Shown here piece by piece: positions 27,459 to 35,555 of a stretch of DNA of 64,000 bases. The notes below the pieces were generated by a model. It was given only the letters and a program-made list of their open reading frames with translations, was not told where the DNA came from and ran no database searches. Source of the stretch: Vaginimicrobium propionicum (GTDB lineage Bacteria > Actinomycetota > Actinomycetes > Propionibacteriales > Propionibacteriaceae); assembly GCF_900155645.1 (NCBI RefSeq), contig NZ_LT706985.1, positions 434,001 through 498,000 on the forward strand, given 5' to 3'. Positions within the stretch are counted from its first letter, which is position 1; each line of letters starts with the position of its first letter. The translations under genes and the position numbers were made by a program.

Positions 27459-28124
27459 TCAGCGGTGGGCTAGAGCGCGGGCACAACGGTCGCCGACCCA
27501 CTGCATGCCCATAGTTAGGATCAGCAAAATTGCCACCGCCCAGTACGTGATTGCCCACTCATTGCGCTGATAGCCATAACGCATAGCGATATCACCCAAA
27601 CCACCACCCCCAATGGCACCAGCCATCGCCGAGTAGCCAATCAAAGCCACGTATGTGACGATGACATTAGATACCAAACTGGGTAAAGCCTCAGGCAACA
27701 GTACGTGCCAAACCATCTGCCAGGTTGATGCTCCCATTACCTCGCCGGCGTCAATTTTCCCTTTTTGCACCTCACGTAAAGAAGTTTCAAAAAGTCTGGC
27801 AATGAAAGGCGCGGCAGCAATAGTCAACGGCACAATTGCTGCAATCGGGCCAATCGTTGTACCGATCAATATCTTGGTTAGGGGAGAAACCACCACTAAC
27901 ATGATTATGAATGGCAGAGAACGACCCATGTCAATGATGAAACCGAGCACTTTGGCAACTGCAACATTTTCGCGTAGGCCCCCCACAGCGCTCAGATAGG
28001 CTCCAACACCCAACGGCAAGCCGAGAATTACCGCAAAAATTACTGCAGGTACCACCATCAACAGCGTTTCGCCGGTGGCGTTCAGCAAAAGGGCAGTCAT
28101 CTTATCTGCGTCCACGCTAAACAC
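27459..28124 (-). CDS. metI: Methionine ABC transporter permease MetI
   Basis: Inner-membrane permease of the methionine importer, 221 residues with five to six TM helices. Family features are GETLLMVVPAVIFAVILGLPLGV, RSLPFIIMLVVVSPLTKILIG-type segments, and the ABC-coupling EAA loop region (EVQKGKIDAGEVMGASTWQM, then LLPEALPSLV). The GTG at 28124 gives an 8-base overlap with metN, and a second GTG at 28115 is possible. An AGGTAGG within the end of metN suits the latter. Confidence 0.94.
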   Translation of the reverse strand: MFSVDADKMTALLLNATGETLLMVVPAVIFAVILGLPLGVGAYLSAVGGLRENVAVAKVLGFIIDMGRSLPFIIMLVVVSPLTKILIGTTIGPIAAIVPLTIAAAPFIARLFETSLREVQKGKIDAGEVMGASTWQMVWHVLLPEALPSLVSNVIVTYVALIGYSAMAGAIGGGGLGDIAMRYGYQRNEWAITYWAVAILLILTMGMQWVGDRCARALAHR

Positions 28125-28815
28125 CTACCTGAGTGGCATAGGAATTGACGATTCGTCCATTACGAATTTCAGAGACATGATCGGCGACTTTTGAGATAAC
28201 TTCCATCTGATGCGAAACCAAAATAGTGGTTAACTCTAGTTCGTCAGTTAACTCACGGATTAACTGAATAATTGAATCAGTAGTAGCCGGGTCTAGGGCA
28301 CTAGTGGCCTCATCACTGATTAGCACGCTTGGTCTAGAAACGATGGCTCTAGCAATAGCTACGCGCTGCTGCTGACCACCAGATAAATGTGCTGGATGAA
28401 CCTTGGCTTTATCAGCTAGTCCAACGCGAGCAAGCATTTCCATAGCCAGGGTTTGCCGCTTAGCTCGTTTCATTCCAGAAATCTGCAGTGGCAGCTCAAC
28501 ATTGCCAAGGGCAGTGCGGGAATCAAGCAGATTAAATGACTGGAAAATAACACCTATGCGTTGACGCGCTTGACGCAATTCGTGACCACGCAAGGAGGTC
28601 ATTTCGATATCATCAACGGCTATCGTGCCTGAAGTAGGTTTAGTCAATAAAGTTAAGCATCTACCTAACGTTGACTTTCCAGCCCCTGATGGCCCAATAA
28701 TTCCCATAACCTGACCGTGCTGAACAGTTAAGTTGATGTTGTCAAGGGCGGTAGTAGGTGCGGAATTGCGACTCGCTGGCGGATATATCTTTGTCAGGTT
28801 GGCAATTTTAATCAC
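28117..28815 (-). CDS. metN: Methionine ABC transporter ATP-binding protein MetN, short form
   Basis: ATPase of the methionine importer. Walker A GPSGAGKSTLGRCL, Q-loop VIFQSFNLLDSRTALGNVELP, signature LSGGQQQRVAIARAI, Walker B SVLISDEATSALDP, and H-loop ILVSHQMEVI are all present. I start at GTG 28815 (232 residues), behind AAAGAG; the frame is open to GTG 28851 without a Shine-Dalgarno. Typical MetN proteins are about 340 residues and end with an ACT-like NIL domain that binds methionine and shuts the transporter down. Here the protein ends soon after the H-loop, so that domain is missing. Expression may instead be set by the leader upstream. Confidence 0.94.
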   Translation of the reverse strand: MIKIANLTKIYPPASRNSAPTTALDNINLTVQHGQVMGIIGPSGAGKSTLGRCLTLLTKPTSGTIAVDDIEMTSLRGHELRQARQRIGVIFQSFNLLDSRTALGNVELPLQISGMKRAKRQTLAMEMLARVGLADKAKVHPAHLSGGQQQRVAIARAIVSRPSVLISDEATSALDPATTDSIIQLIRELTDELELTTILVSHQMEVISKVADHVSEIRNGRIVNSYATQVGV

Positions 28816-28839
28816 GGTTGGCTCTTTTGGTAGGACGGA

Positions 28840-28893
28840 CTGCGGACACACAGACGCAGGGCAGCACCTAGCTAACAGCTAGCGCCTCCTGCG
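28840..28893 (-). promoter_or_regulatory. Candidate attenuator in the metNIQ leader
   Basis: Three segments can pair in mutually exclusive ways. In transcript order they are CGCAGG (28893-28888, inside the leader frame), CCTGCG (28860-28855) and CGCAG (28844-28840). Segment 1 with 2 gives 6 bp, closed over an inner CTAGC/GCTAG hairpin (28882-28878 with 28872-28868) whose loop holds the leader stop codon. Segment 2 with 3 gives 5 bp near the metN start region. A ribosome stalled in the leader frame would cover segment 1 and favour the 2:3 pairing. This is read from the sequence; regulation is inference. Confidence 0.45.
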
Positions 28894-28910
28894 CTAAGCA
28901 TTCGCTTCAT
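28872..28910 (-). CDS. Leader peptide upstream of metNIQ (12 residues)
   Basis: ATG-initiated 12-codon frame, peptide MKRMLSAGGASC, ending TGT-TAG. It is preceded by an unusually strong GGAGGGA seven bases before the ATG, better than the site of metN itself. It lies about 24 bases after a plausible transcription start and its second half forms one arm of an alternative stem. The Cys codon is immediately before the stop and Met occurs at positions 1 and 4. Short cysteine-containing leader frames controlling sulfur genes are known in mycobacteria; this one may act similarly for a methionine importer. No homologue search was possible. Confidence 0.5.
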   Translation of the reverse strand: MKRMLSAGGASC

Positions 28911-28940
28911 CGTCCCTCCAATGGCCGTACTGACCCTTAC

Positions 28941-28969
28941 AGAGTACACAAGCTAAGGTAACATCCGAA
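28941..28969 (-). promoter_or_regulatory. Probable metNIQ promoter
   Basis: Minus strand TTCGGA (28969-28964), 17-base spacer, TACTCT (28946-28941). Expected transcription start near 28934, giving a leader of about 120 bases before metN that contains the 12-codon frame and alternative stems. Confidence 0.45.
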
Positions 28970-28982
28970 ATCGCGACCGTCT

Positions 28983-29006
28983 TTTGGTTGCCCAACGGCA
29001 ACCAAA
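28983..29006 (-). terminator. 10-bp stem with tetraloop after ahpF
   Basis: TTTGGTTGCC (28983-28992) and GGCAACCAAA (28997-29006) pair perfectly around CAAC. It begins 28 bases after the ahpF stop and just upstream of the metNIQ promoter, so it probably separates the two units. No U-tract follows on the minus strand, though the stem base itself is A/T. Confidence 0.55.
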
Positions 29007-29033
29007 CTAATGCCAAATAAACAGTCTCTACGG

Positions 29034-30593
29034 CTAGCCGCGAATTAATTTGTCCCAAGCAGTTAACGCCGCGACAGCTCCTGAACCTTCAGCTACCACA
29101 ATTTGTTTATAGGCAGTGTCGGCACAGTCGCCAGCAGCGTAAATTCCTGGAATTGCTGTTGCTCCACGCCCATCGGTGACGATCTCGCGCTTGTCATTTA
29201 GCTTAAGAACATCTTTTACGAAGGCAGTATTTGGCACCAAACCAATCTGAATAAAGACCCCATCAACATCAATAGTCTTTTCTTCGCCATTGGCACGGTC
29301 GGTGTATTTCAGGCCGGTAACTTGCTTGCCATCTCCAATAATCTCTTTTGTTTCAGCATTAGTAATTACTGAAGTATTGGGCAATTTATTTAGTGCATCC
29401 ATGAGCACAGTGTCGGCGCGACATTCAGGCATGAACTCCACGACGCTAACGTGTGAAGCATGGGCAGCAATATCAATGGCGGCTTCAATTCCAGAATTTC
29501 CACCACCTACAACGGCAACAGGTTTGCCCTTAAATAGGGGAGCGTCACAGTGAGGACAGAAAGTGACCCCTTTATTGCGGTATTCGTCCTCACCGGGGAC
29601 GTTAAGTAACCGCCAATTCGCGCCGGTTGCAATGATGATCGCTTTAGCTTGCAAACGGCCTTGACCAACCTGAACCTCATGTAGCCCACCATCACTTGGT
29701 TTTATGCCTGTGACAGTTAGCGAATTCATAAGATCTATCGGGTAACTGTCTGCGTGATTAGCGAACTCGCTAACCAATTTGGAGCCTTCGGTATAAGGCT
29801 GCGAAATGAAGTTTTCGATAGCCACCGTGTCATTTACTTGACCGCCGAAACGTTCACCTATCAGCCCGACGCGCAACCCTTTACGGACGGCGTAGATAGC
29901 CGCCGTGACGCCAGCTGGACCCTGACCGATCACTAGCACATCATATGGTGCCTTGCTGGAAAGCTCCTTCTCGATACGAGCAGAAGCTTTCGTATCTAAC
30001 TTGTTGATGAAATCTTCGATAGTGGTACGCCCTTGACCGAACTGTTGGCCATTTAGGTACATATTCGGCACAGTTTTTATCCCCAATTCGTTGATTTCGT
30101 CTGGGAATAGCGAGCCCTCAACCGCTGTGTGTTTAATCCTAGGGTTAATAACGGCCATAGTATTTAGCGCTTGAACAACTGTTGGGCAGTTTTGGCAGCT
30201 AAGCGACATATAGGTAACAAAATTGTAGTCACCTGGCAGGTTGCGAACCTGTTCAATAACTTCGGGACTTTCCTTGATGGGGTTGCCGCCGACTTGGAGG
30301 AGCGCTAGCACAAGAGAGGAAAATTCGTGACCCATCGGAATGCCGGCAAAAGTGATTGAAATATCACTGTCTGGCCTAGTGATGGAAAAACTCGGTTTCC
30401 TAGTGTGGTATTCGTCGTCTCGATGCGTGGTGATCTTATCGGATAGGGAAGCAATGTCCTTGAGTAATTGCTCTAAGTTAGCTGAAGCTTCGCGCTCATC
30501 TAATGAATAGACGAGGACGACCGGCTGACTAATTCGAGGCATCAAGGCCTTTAACTGATTCGACAGATTCTCATCCAGTAGACGCTTAACCAT
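29034..30593 (-). CDS. ahpF: Alkyl hydroperoxide reductase subunit F
   Basis: NADH-dependent flavoprotein disulfide reductase that regenerates AhpC. 519 residues, the usual AhpF length. The N-terminal tandem thioredoxin-like domain carries the CxxC in LSCQNCPTVVQAL (about 130). FAD motif VLVIGQGPAGVTAAIYAVRKG is near 215, redox-active VTFCPHCDAPLF near 345, NAD motif VAVVGGGNSGIEAAIDIA, and C-terminal GIYAAGDCADTAYKQIVVAEG. GGAGGAG lies just before the ATG. It is 30 bases downstream of ahpC, one operon. Confidence 0.96.
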   Translation of the reverse strand: MVKRLLDENLSNQLKALMPRISQPVVLVYSLDEREASANLEQLLKDIASLSDKITTHRDDEYHTRKPSFSITRPDSDISITFAGIPMGHEFSSLVLALLQVGGNPIKESPEVIEQVRNLPGDYNFVTYMSLSCQNCPTVVQALNTMAVINPRIKHTAVEGSLFPDEINELGIKTVPNMYLNGQQFGQGRTTIEDFINKLDTKASARIEKELSSKAPYDVLVIGQGPAGVTAAIYAVRKGLRVGLIGERFGGQVNDTVAIENFISQPYTEGSKLVSEFANHADSYPIDLMNSLTVTGIKPSDGGLHEVQVGQGRLQAKAIIIATGANWRLLNVPGEDEYRNKGVTFCPHCDAPLFKGKPVAVVGGGNSGIEAAIDIAAHASHVSVVEFMPECRADTVLMDALNKLPNTSVITNAETKEIIGDGKQVTGLKYTDRANGEEKTIDVDGVFIQIGLVPNTAFVKDVLKLNDKREIVTDGRGATAIPGIYAAGDCADTAYKQIVVAEGSGAVAALTAWDKLIRG

Positions 30594-30623
30594 AGTGCTC
30601 CTCCAAACGGCTAGGAATTAGTT

Positions 30624-31187
30624 TTAGATTTTGCCTACTAGATCAATACCTGGGGTGAGGGTCGATTCGCCTTCTTCCCACTTGGCAGGGCAAACCTCAC
30701 CAGGGTGATCAGCGACATACTTAGCAGCCTTGACCTTGCGCAGCAATTCAGCAGCCGAACGGCCAATGCCTTCGGCAGTACGCTCGATGTATTGAATAAC
30801 CCCTTCTGGATCAACAAGGAAGGTGGCGCGATCTGCTTGGCCAAGACCTTCACGCATATTGTCGAAATTGTTGGTCAGCACGCCGTTAGAGTCACCAAGC
30901 ATGAAGTATTCAACCTTGCCGACCTGTTCAGAATCGTCATGCCAGGCTTTATGTACGAAGTGTGAATCGGTGGATACGGAATAGATTTCGACACCTAGTT
31001 CCTTAAACTCCGCGTAGTGGTCGGCGAGGTCGCCCAACTCAGTGGGGCAGACGAAAGTGAAATCGCCAGGATAAAAGAAGAAAATCGACCATTTACCAGC
31101 TAGATCGTCGGAGTTAACTTTCACGAATTCGCCATTGTGGTAGGCATCAGCTTCAAAAGGAATGATCTTGGTGTTAATTAGAGACAT
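30624..31187 (-). CDS. ahpC: Alkyl hydroperoxide reductase subunit C (typical 2-Cys peroxiredoxin)
   Basis: Reduces hydrogen peroxide, organic peroxides and peroxynitrite. 187 residues. The peroxidatic Cys is in FTFVCPTELGDLADHY (about residue 47) and the resolving Cys in HPGEVCPAKW (about 165). GGVIQY-type and FLVDPEGVIQYIERTAEGIGR segments match the E. coli-like AhpC1 family. Its partner ahpF follows. A promoter-like TTGATT-16-GATAAT lies upstream. No oxyR or perR gene is next to the operon. Confidence 0.97.
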   Translation of the reverse strand: MSLINTKIIPFEADAYHNGEFVKVNSDDLAGKWSIFFFYPGDFTFVCPTELGDLADHYAEFKELGVEIYSVSTDSHFVHKAWHDDSEQVGKVEYFMLGDSNGVLTNNFDNMREGLGQADRATFLVDPEGVIQYIERTAEGIGRSAAELLRKVKAAKYVADHPGEVCPAKWEEGESTLTPGIDLVGKI

Positions 31188-31221
31188 CTTCGTACCTTTC
31201 TATCCTATCGGAACAATACCA

Positions 31222-31249
31222 ATTATCGGTCTTATTTTTAGAAAATCAA
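31222..31249 (-). promoter_or_regulatory. Probable ahpCF promoter with direct TATCGG repeats
   Basis: Minus strand TTGATT (31249-31244), 16-base spacer, GATAAT (31227-31222), close to the sigma-70 consensus. On the plus strand TATCGG occurs at 31206-31211 and 31224-31229, 18 bases apart, overlapping the -10 and the start region. These could be a regulator site, but no known peroxide-regulator consensus is evident. Confidence 0.45.
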
Positions 31250-31365
31250 ATAAGTCCCCAATTTTAGCTGGTTTCGTTTCCGAACGTGTTGAGCTAGGGC
31301 AGTAGTAGCTTTTGTCTCGTGGCTATACAACCGATAATGACTTTTTGCCATTACTATTTTCAGTT

Positions 31366-32925
31366 ATGGATTCAGTAACCAACATTCGTCCTCATATCCA
31401 ACCAATTGCATTGGCGAATGCTCTTAGCGGGGTTGAATACGATGTAGTTTCTGGATCTATTGATTTAGTCGAAGTGACCGGCGTTAGTGTAACCACCCTA
31501 GATATGGAGCCGGGTTGGTTATTTATTGCCATGCCTGGCATTACCCAGCACGGCATGAAATTTGCTTCCACAGCCACGAAGCTTGGCGCAAAAGCGATTT
31601 TGACTGATATTGACGGGGCAAAACAGGGTAGTCAAGCGGATTTGGGCGTGCCGATCATCGCAGTAAAAGACCCGAGATCAGCAACCGCAGTGGTTGCAGC
31701 CAATATCTATCGTCATCCTGCTAAGTATTTAACGACGGCGGCTATCACCGGGACGAATGGTAAAACTACGACGTCTTACCTTGTCAGAGCCGTTCTTGGG
31801 GCCAGATATAACAGGGTGGCAATGTGTGGCACTAATGAAACTGTCGTTGGTGGACTAAAAATCCCAGCAGTTCGGACGACGGCGGAGGCGCCGGTAGTAC
31901 AGCGGATGATGGCTCTGGCATTAGAAGATAATGGGGAAGCAGCCGTTATTGAAACCTCCGCTCATGCGTTATCTCTGCACCGAGTCGACACGATTATTTT
32001 TGACATCGTGGGGTTCACCAATTTGCAGCACGACCACCTGGACTATTACCAAGATATGGCGCACTATTTCGATGCTAAGGCTGCGTTATTTACCCCGGCA
32101 CATGCAAAGCGTGGTGTGGTGTGCGTAGACGACGAGTGGGGCGAAAAACTTGCTGAACAGGCTACTATCCCGATAACTACAGTTTCGGTCTTTAGTCATC
32201 GTGACGCCGATTGGCGGGTAAGTGAGATTAGTGAGAACCCTGACACTGGATACACGTCTTTTCGAATAACAGAACCTAGCGGTGTTTCTTACTCGGTACA
32301 TTGTCCGATTATTGGCCAAGTTAACGCGCAAAACTGCGCAGTGGCTATTGCCATGGGGGCATCTTTGGGTATCGATACAGCTTCAGCTATCAAGGCTCTT
32401 GAAAATTCCGACCAAGTTCCTGGCCGAATGCAGGTGGTTAACCCAAACCCTGGCTCGCAGCCAATGGTAGTGGTTGACTATGCGCACACCCCAGAAGGTC
32501 TGGAATGGACACTGGCTTCAGTGCGTCCCATGGTTAAGGGGAAGATCGTGCTCGTTTTTGGCACTGACGGAGACCGAGACGCCTCAAAACGCGAAGAATT
32601 GGCTGAAGTGGCCGCTAAAACCGCAGATGTCTTGTGGGTGACAGACGAGAATCCACGCACGGAAGATCCCCAGAAGATTCGCGACTATCTGCTTCGGGGT
32701 ATAACGCGCGTTAGGCCAAATCTAGAAAACGTATACGAGGTCAAGACCTGCCGTCGCGACGCCATCCGCAAGGCGATTTTGGCAGCTGATGCTGGCGACA
32801 TGGTGCTTATCACCGGAAAAGGTGCAGAGAGTTATCAAGAAATTGACGGCATACGTCATACCTATAACGATGTGCCAGTATCTAGAGAAATTTTGGTGCA
32901 GGAGCCTCGGCACGCCCAAGCCTAG
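31366..32925 (+). CDS. murE: UDP-N-acetylmuramoyl-tripeptide synthetase (MurE), stand-alone
   Basis: ATP-dependent ligase that adds the third amino acid to UDP-MurNAc-dipeptide. About 519 residues from ATG 31366; a TTG at 31312 would add 18. Visible features are the P-loop ITGTNGKTTTSYLV, VRTTAEAP, IETSAHALSLHRV, TNLQHDHLDYYQDMAHY (carbamylated-Lys region with YFDAKAALF), VDYAHTPEGLEW, FGTDGDRDASKREEL, and the substrate motif TDENPRTEDP. DNPR-type residues are linked to diaminopimelate in other MurE proteins; the extra Glu (DENPR) makes the amino acid uncertain. It is not in a division/cell-wall cluster, so the genome may carry a second murE. Confidence 0.9.
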   Translation: MDSVTNIRPHIQPIALANALSGVEYDVVSGSIDLVEVTGVSVTTLDMEPGWLFIAMPGITQHGMKFASTATKLGAKAILTDIDGAKQGSQADLGVPIIAVKDPRSATAVVAANIYRHPAKYLTTAAITGTNGKTTTSYLVRAVLGARYNRVAMCGTNETVVGGLKIPAVRTTAEAPVVQRMMALALEDNGEAAVIETSAHALSLHRVDTIIFDIVGFTNLQHDHLDYYQDMAHYFDAKAALFTPAHAKRGVVCVDDEWGEKLAEQATIPITTVSVFSHRDADWRVSEISENPDTGYTSFRITEPSGVSYSVHCPIIGQVNAQNCAVAIAMGASLGIDTASAIKALENSDQVPGRMQVVNPNPGSQPMVVVDYAHTPEGLEWTLASVRPMVKGKIVLVFGTDGDRDASKREELAEVAAKTADVLWVTDENPRTEDPQKIRDYLLRGITRVRPNLENVYEVKTCRRDAIRKAILAADAGDMVLITGKGAESYQEIDGIRHTYNDVPVSREILVQEPRHAQA

Positions 32926-33084
32926 TTACCCAAGCGCAGACAGTTGTCCGATAAGTTACATTATGTCATTTTAGGTTTGCTCAAGTTAACCACCCTGTGT
33001 CTACAGTGAAACTCCTTGCCACTTCCCCAAAAACAAACCGATTGAAAGTAGGCTAAACGGTTAGGACAACTTTGGAGGTTCAAC

Positions 33085-34296
33085 GTGCCTAGCGACTTTG
33101 AAACCACAATTTGGTGGCAGATTTATCCGCTTGGCGCCACTGGCGCGCCGATCAGAGACTGCAAACCTGGCGACGGCAGCCATCGACTGACGAAGCTAAT
33201 TGCGTGGATGGATTATGCGGTTGAACTGGGTTGCAATGGTCTTTTGCTTGGCCCTATTTTTGAATCCAGCGCTCATGGGTATGACACCACTGATTATTTC
33301 AAGATTGATTCTCGCTTAGGCGACGAGAACGACTGGCAGCGCTTTGTGGCTGAAGCTCACTCACGTGGATTACGTATCATGCTCGACGGTGTTTTTAATC
33401 ACGTCGGCGTAAATCACCCCTGGGTTAAGGAATCTTTGGCCAATGGCGGCGGACTGGTCAAAGTCAATGGTCAATACCCTCAACATTGGGAAGGTAACCT
33501 TGACTTAGCCACTTTGAATCACGCCAACCCAAAGGTTCAAGAGATTATCACTGACGTTATGACCTACTGGTGTCAGCGCGGCGCTGATGCTTGGCGGCTA
33601 GATGCGGCCTACTCGATGCCGCCAGATTTTTGGGCAGCGGTTTTGCCTAGGGTACGTGCCAAGTTCCCTAAGGTCTATTTCGTTGGAGAGATGATTCACG
33701 GTGATTACTGCCAGTACGCATCACAATCCACTATTGATTCCATAACCCAATATGAATTGTGGAAAGCAACTTGGAGTTCACTAGCCGATGACAATATGTG
33801 GGAGTTGGCTCACGCTCTTGAACGACATGAAAAAATCTGTCAGAGTATCACTCCCCTAATCTTCATCGGCAACCATGACGTTGATCGGATTGCTTCCAAA
33901 GTTGGTAAACAGAAAGCTCTACTGGCGACGATAATGCTGTTCACCATGCCTGGGGTTATTTCTATCTACTACGGTGATGAACAAGGATTTACCGGAATGA
34001 AAGGCGAAGACATAGCTGCTGACGACCCAATTCGTCCTCCTTTGCCAGACTGCCCTGACGACTTATTTACTGACAAAGATTTTTATAATACTTACCGGGC
34101 GATGATTCATTTACGCCGTTCTAATCCGTGGCTGACCAAAGCAGCTATTGAGGTGGTTGATAAACAAAACGAGTGGATTGAATATCGCGCGAAATCCGGC
34201 GAAAATCAACTGGACGCTAAGATAATTTCTAAACCTGTACCAAAAGCAGAAATAAAAATAAATGGTCAAGCTGTTTATTTTTACACTGCAGATTGA
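33085..34296 (+). CDS. GH13 alpha-amylase-family glycosidase
   Basis: 403-residue cytoplasmic (no signal peptide) GH13 protein. Conserved regions are ELGCNGLLLGPIFESSAHGYDT, IMLDGVFNHVG, DAWRLDAAYSMP (nucleophile Asp near 173), VYFVGEMIHGDY (acid/base Glu near 201), and LIFIGNHDVDRIAS (transition-state Asp near 265). Then PGVISIYYGDEQGFTG. The C-terminal beta domain is short. Substrate is probably an alpha-glucoside or maltooligosaccharide, but the subfamily cannot be set by eye. GTG start behind an excellent GGAGG. It is followed 5 bases later by the convergent MFS gene. Confidence 0.92.
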   Translation: MPSDFETTIWWQIYPLGATGAPIRDCKPGDGSHRLTKLIAWMDYAVELGCNGLLLGPIFESSAHGYDTTDYFKIDSRLGDENDWQRFVAEAHSRGLRIMLDGVFNHVGVNHPWVKESLANGGGLVKVNGQYPQHWEGNLDLATLNHANPKVQEIITDVMTYWCQRGADAWRLDAAYSMPPDFWAAVLPRVRAKFPKVYFVGEMIHGDYCQYASQSTIDSITQYELWKATWSSLADDNMWELAHALERHEKICQSITPLIFIGNHDVDRIASKVGKQKALLATIMLFTMPGVISIYYGDEQGFTGMKGEDIAADDPIRPPLPDCPDDLFTDKDFYNTYRAMIHLRRSNPWLTKAAIEVVDKQNEWIEYRAKSGENQLDAKIISKPVPKAEIKINGQAVYFYTAD

Positions 34297-34301
34297 GTAA
34301 A

Positions 34302-35537
34302 TTATTGCGTCAATTGTTTCAGCGTCTTTTTGCGTGCTACAAAAATGCCCAATGTGCCAATAATCCATAATGGGTATTGGCAAGCCATAGCAATCTGCCA
34401 AGCTTTCGGGCTATGTCCTAATATCGCAAGCACGATAGCAATTAATCCAATTAAAGTTAGCGCAGACAGAAAGCCTCCAACGACAACAACTCCTGAGCCA
34501 GTGCCCATGCGTCCCTTGGGAGCGTAATAACGATTAAGTTCAAAACCGATATTAGACATTGGGGTACATACCGCCATGGCGACAATCAGATTTACCATTA
34601 ACCAAAGCGGAGCAGGTGTTGGTAAAAGGAGGACGGCCGTCCAAGATGCCACAACATAGACGATTGAACCCAAAGCTAATTCCACTCGGTGTGCTGGGAA
34701 TCTGGCGGTTAAAATGCCGATTAACGGGCTGAAAATCATGTTAGCTAGCACCATTAGGGCAAACATTAAGCTGGCTTGAGAAAGTGAAAAACCCTGTGCC
34801 TCTTGCAGATAGGAATATCCCCACATCAAAGCAAAAGCGATTTGTGAGAGGTTAGTGGTGAAGTGCACATAAAAACCGAGTCTTACGCCAGGGCGAGAAA
34901 TAACTTCTTTGACTCCCCCAATGCCGGCAATTTTGGATCCAGGAGAATAAATGCCGCCTTCGGGTGTATCCCGAACAAATAGCAAATCAAGCAGCAAAGC
35001 TAATAGGCTGCAGGCAGCTACCGCTAAAAAAGCTGGCGTCCATCCGTGGGTGCTTAAAACTGCCACTAACGGAACAGCAGAAAGCCATTGCCCTAATTGA
35101 CCGGTCATTGACGAAAACTGGGTCATTAGTGGCACATATTTCGATTCAAACCAGGATGGAATAAGCCGGATAACTGATGACCAAATAAGCGCGTCTCCAC
35201 CACCAATTAATATTCTGACGAAGATTCCTAGCCAATAACTTGTCGTCAAAGCAAGACCTATTTGGCCAATTGCTATCACTGCTAACCCAATAGCTATGGT
35301 GTATCTGCTACCTATCCAATCAAGAATTAACCCTGCCGGTACTTGCATTAAGGCATAAACCATTAGCTGAACGATAACGAAAACGCCTAAAGCGCTTGGT
35401 GAAACATTGAACCTTTCAGCAGCCCACTTGCCTGCTACCCCAAATGAGGTACGTGAGAGGGCGGCAGCAATATAGGCCAACGCACCAAGAGTCCACATTA
35501 CCCAAGCTAGAAGCCTATTTGGGGCATCTGTGGTCAC
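34302..35537 (-). CDS. MFS transporter, 12 TM, substrate unknown
   Basis: 411-residue major facilitator with about 12 hydrophobic segments. The N-terminal half has ALSRTSFGVAGKWAAERFNVS and VPAGLILDWIGSRYTIAIG (motif A loop after TM2). GGGDALIWSSVIRLIPSWF is in TM4-5, and NRYYAPKGRMGTGSGVVVVGG is in the second half. This pattern recalls the anion:cation symporter or sugar-phosphate antiporter groups, but I would not name a substrate. It is followed upstream by the DUF1846 gene on the same strand (18 bases between), so the two may be cotranscribed. Confidence 0.88.
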   Translation of the reverse strand: MTTDAPNRLLAWVMWTLGALAYIAAALSRTSFGVAGKWAAERFNVSPSALGVFVIVQLMVYALMQVPAGLILDWIGSRYTIAIGLAVIAIGQIGLALTTSYWLGIFVRILIGGGDALIWSSVIRLIPSWFESKYVPLMTQFSSMTGQLGQWLSAVPLVAVLSTHGWTPAFLAVAACSLLALLLDLLFVRDTPEGGIYSPGSKIAGIGGVKEVISRPGVRLGFYVHFTTNLSQIAFALMWGYSYLQEAQGFSLSQASLMFALMVLANMIFSPLIGILTARFPAHRVELALGSIVYVVASWTAVLLLPTPAPLWLMVNLIVAMAVCTPMSNIGFELNRYYAPKGRMGTGSGVVVVGGFLSALTLIGLIAIVLAILGHSPKAWQIAMACQYPLWIIGTLGIFVARKKTLKQLTQ

Positions 35538-35555
35538 GATTTTCTCCTCTTTTGA

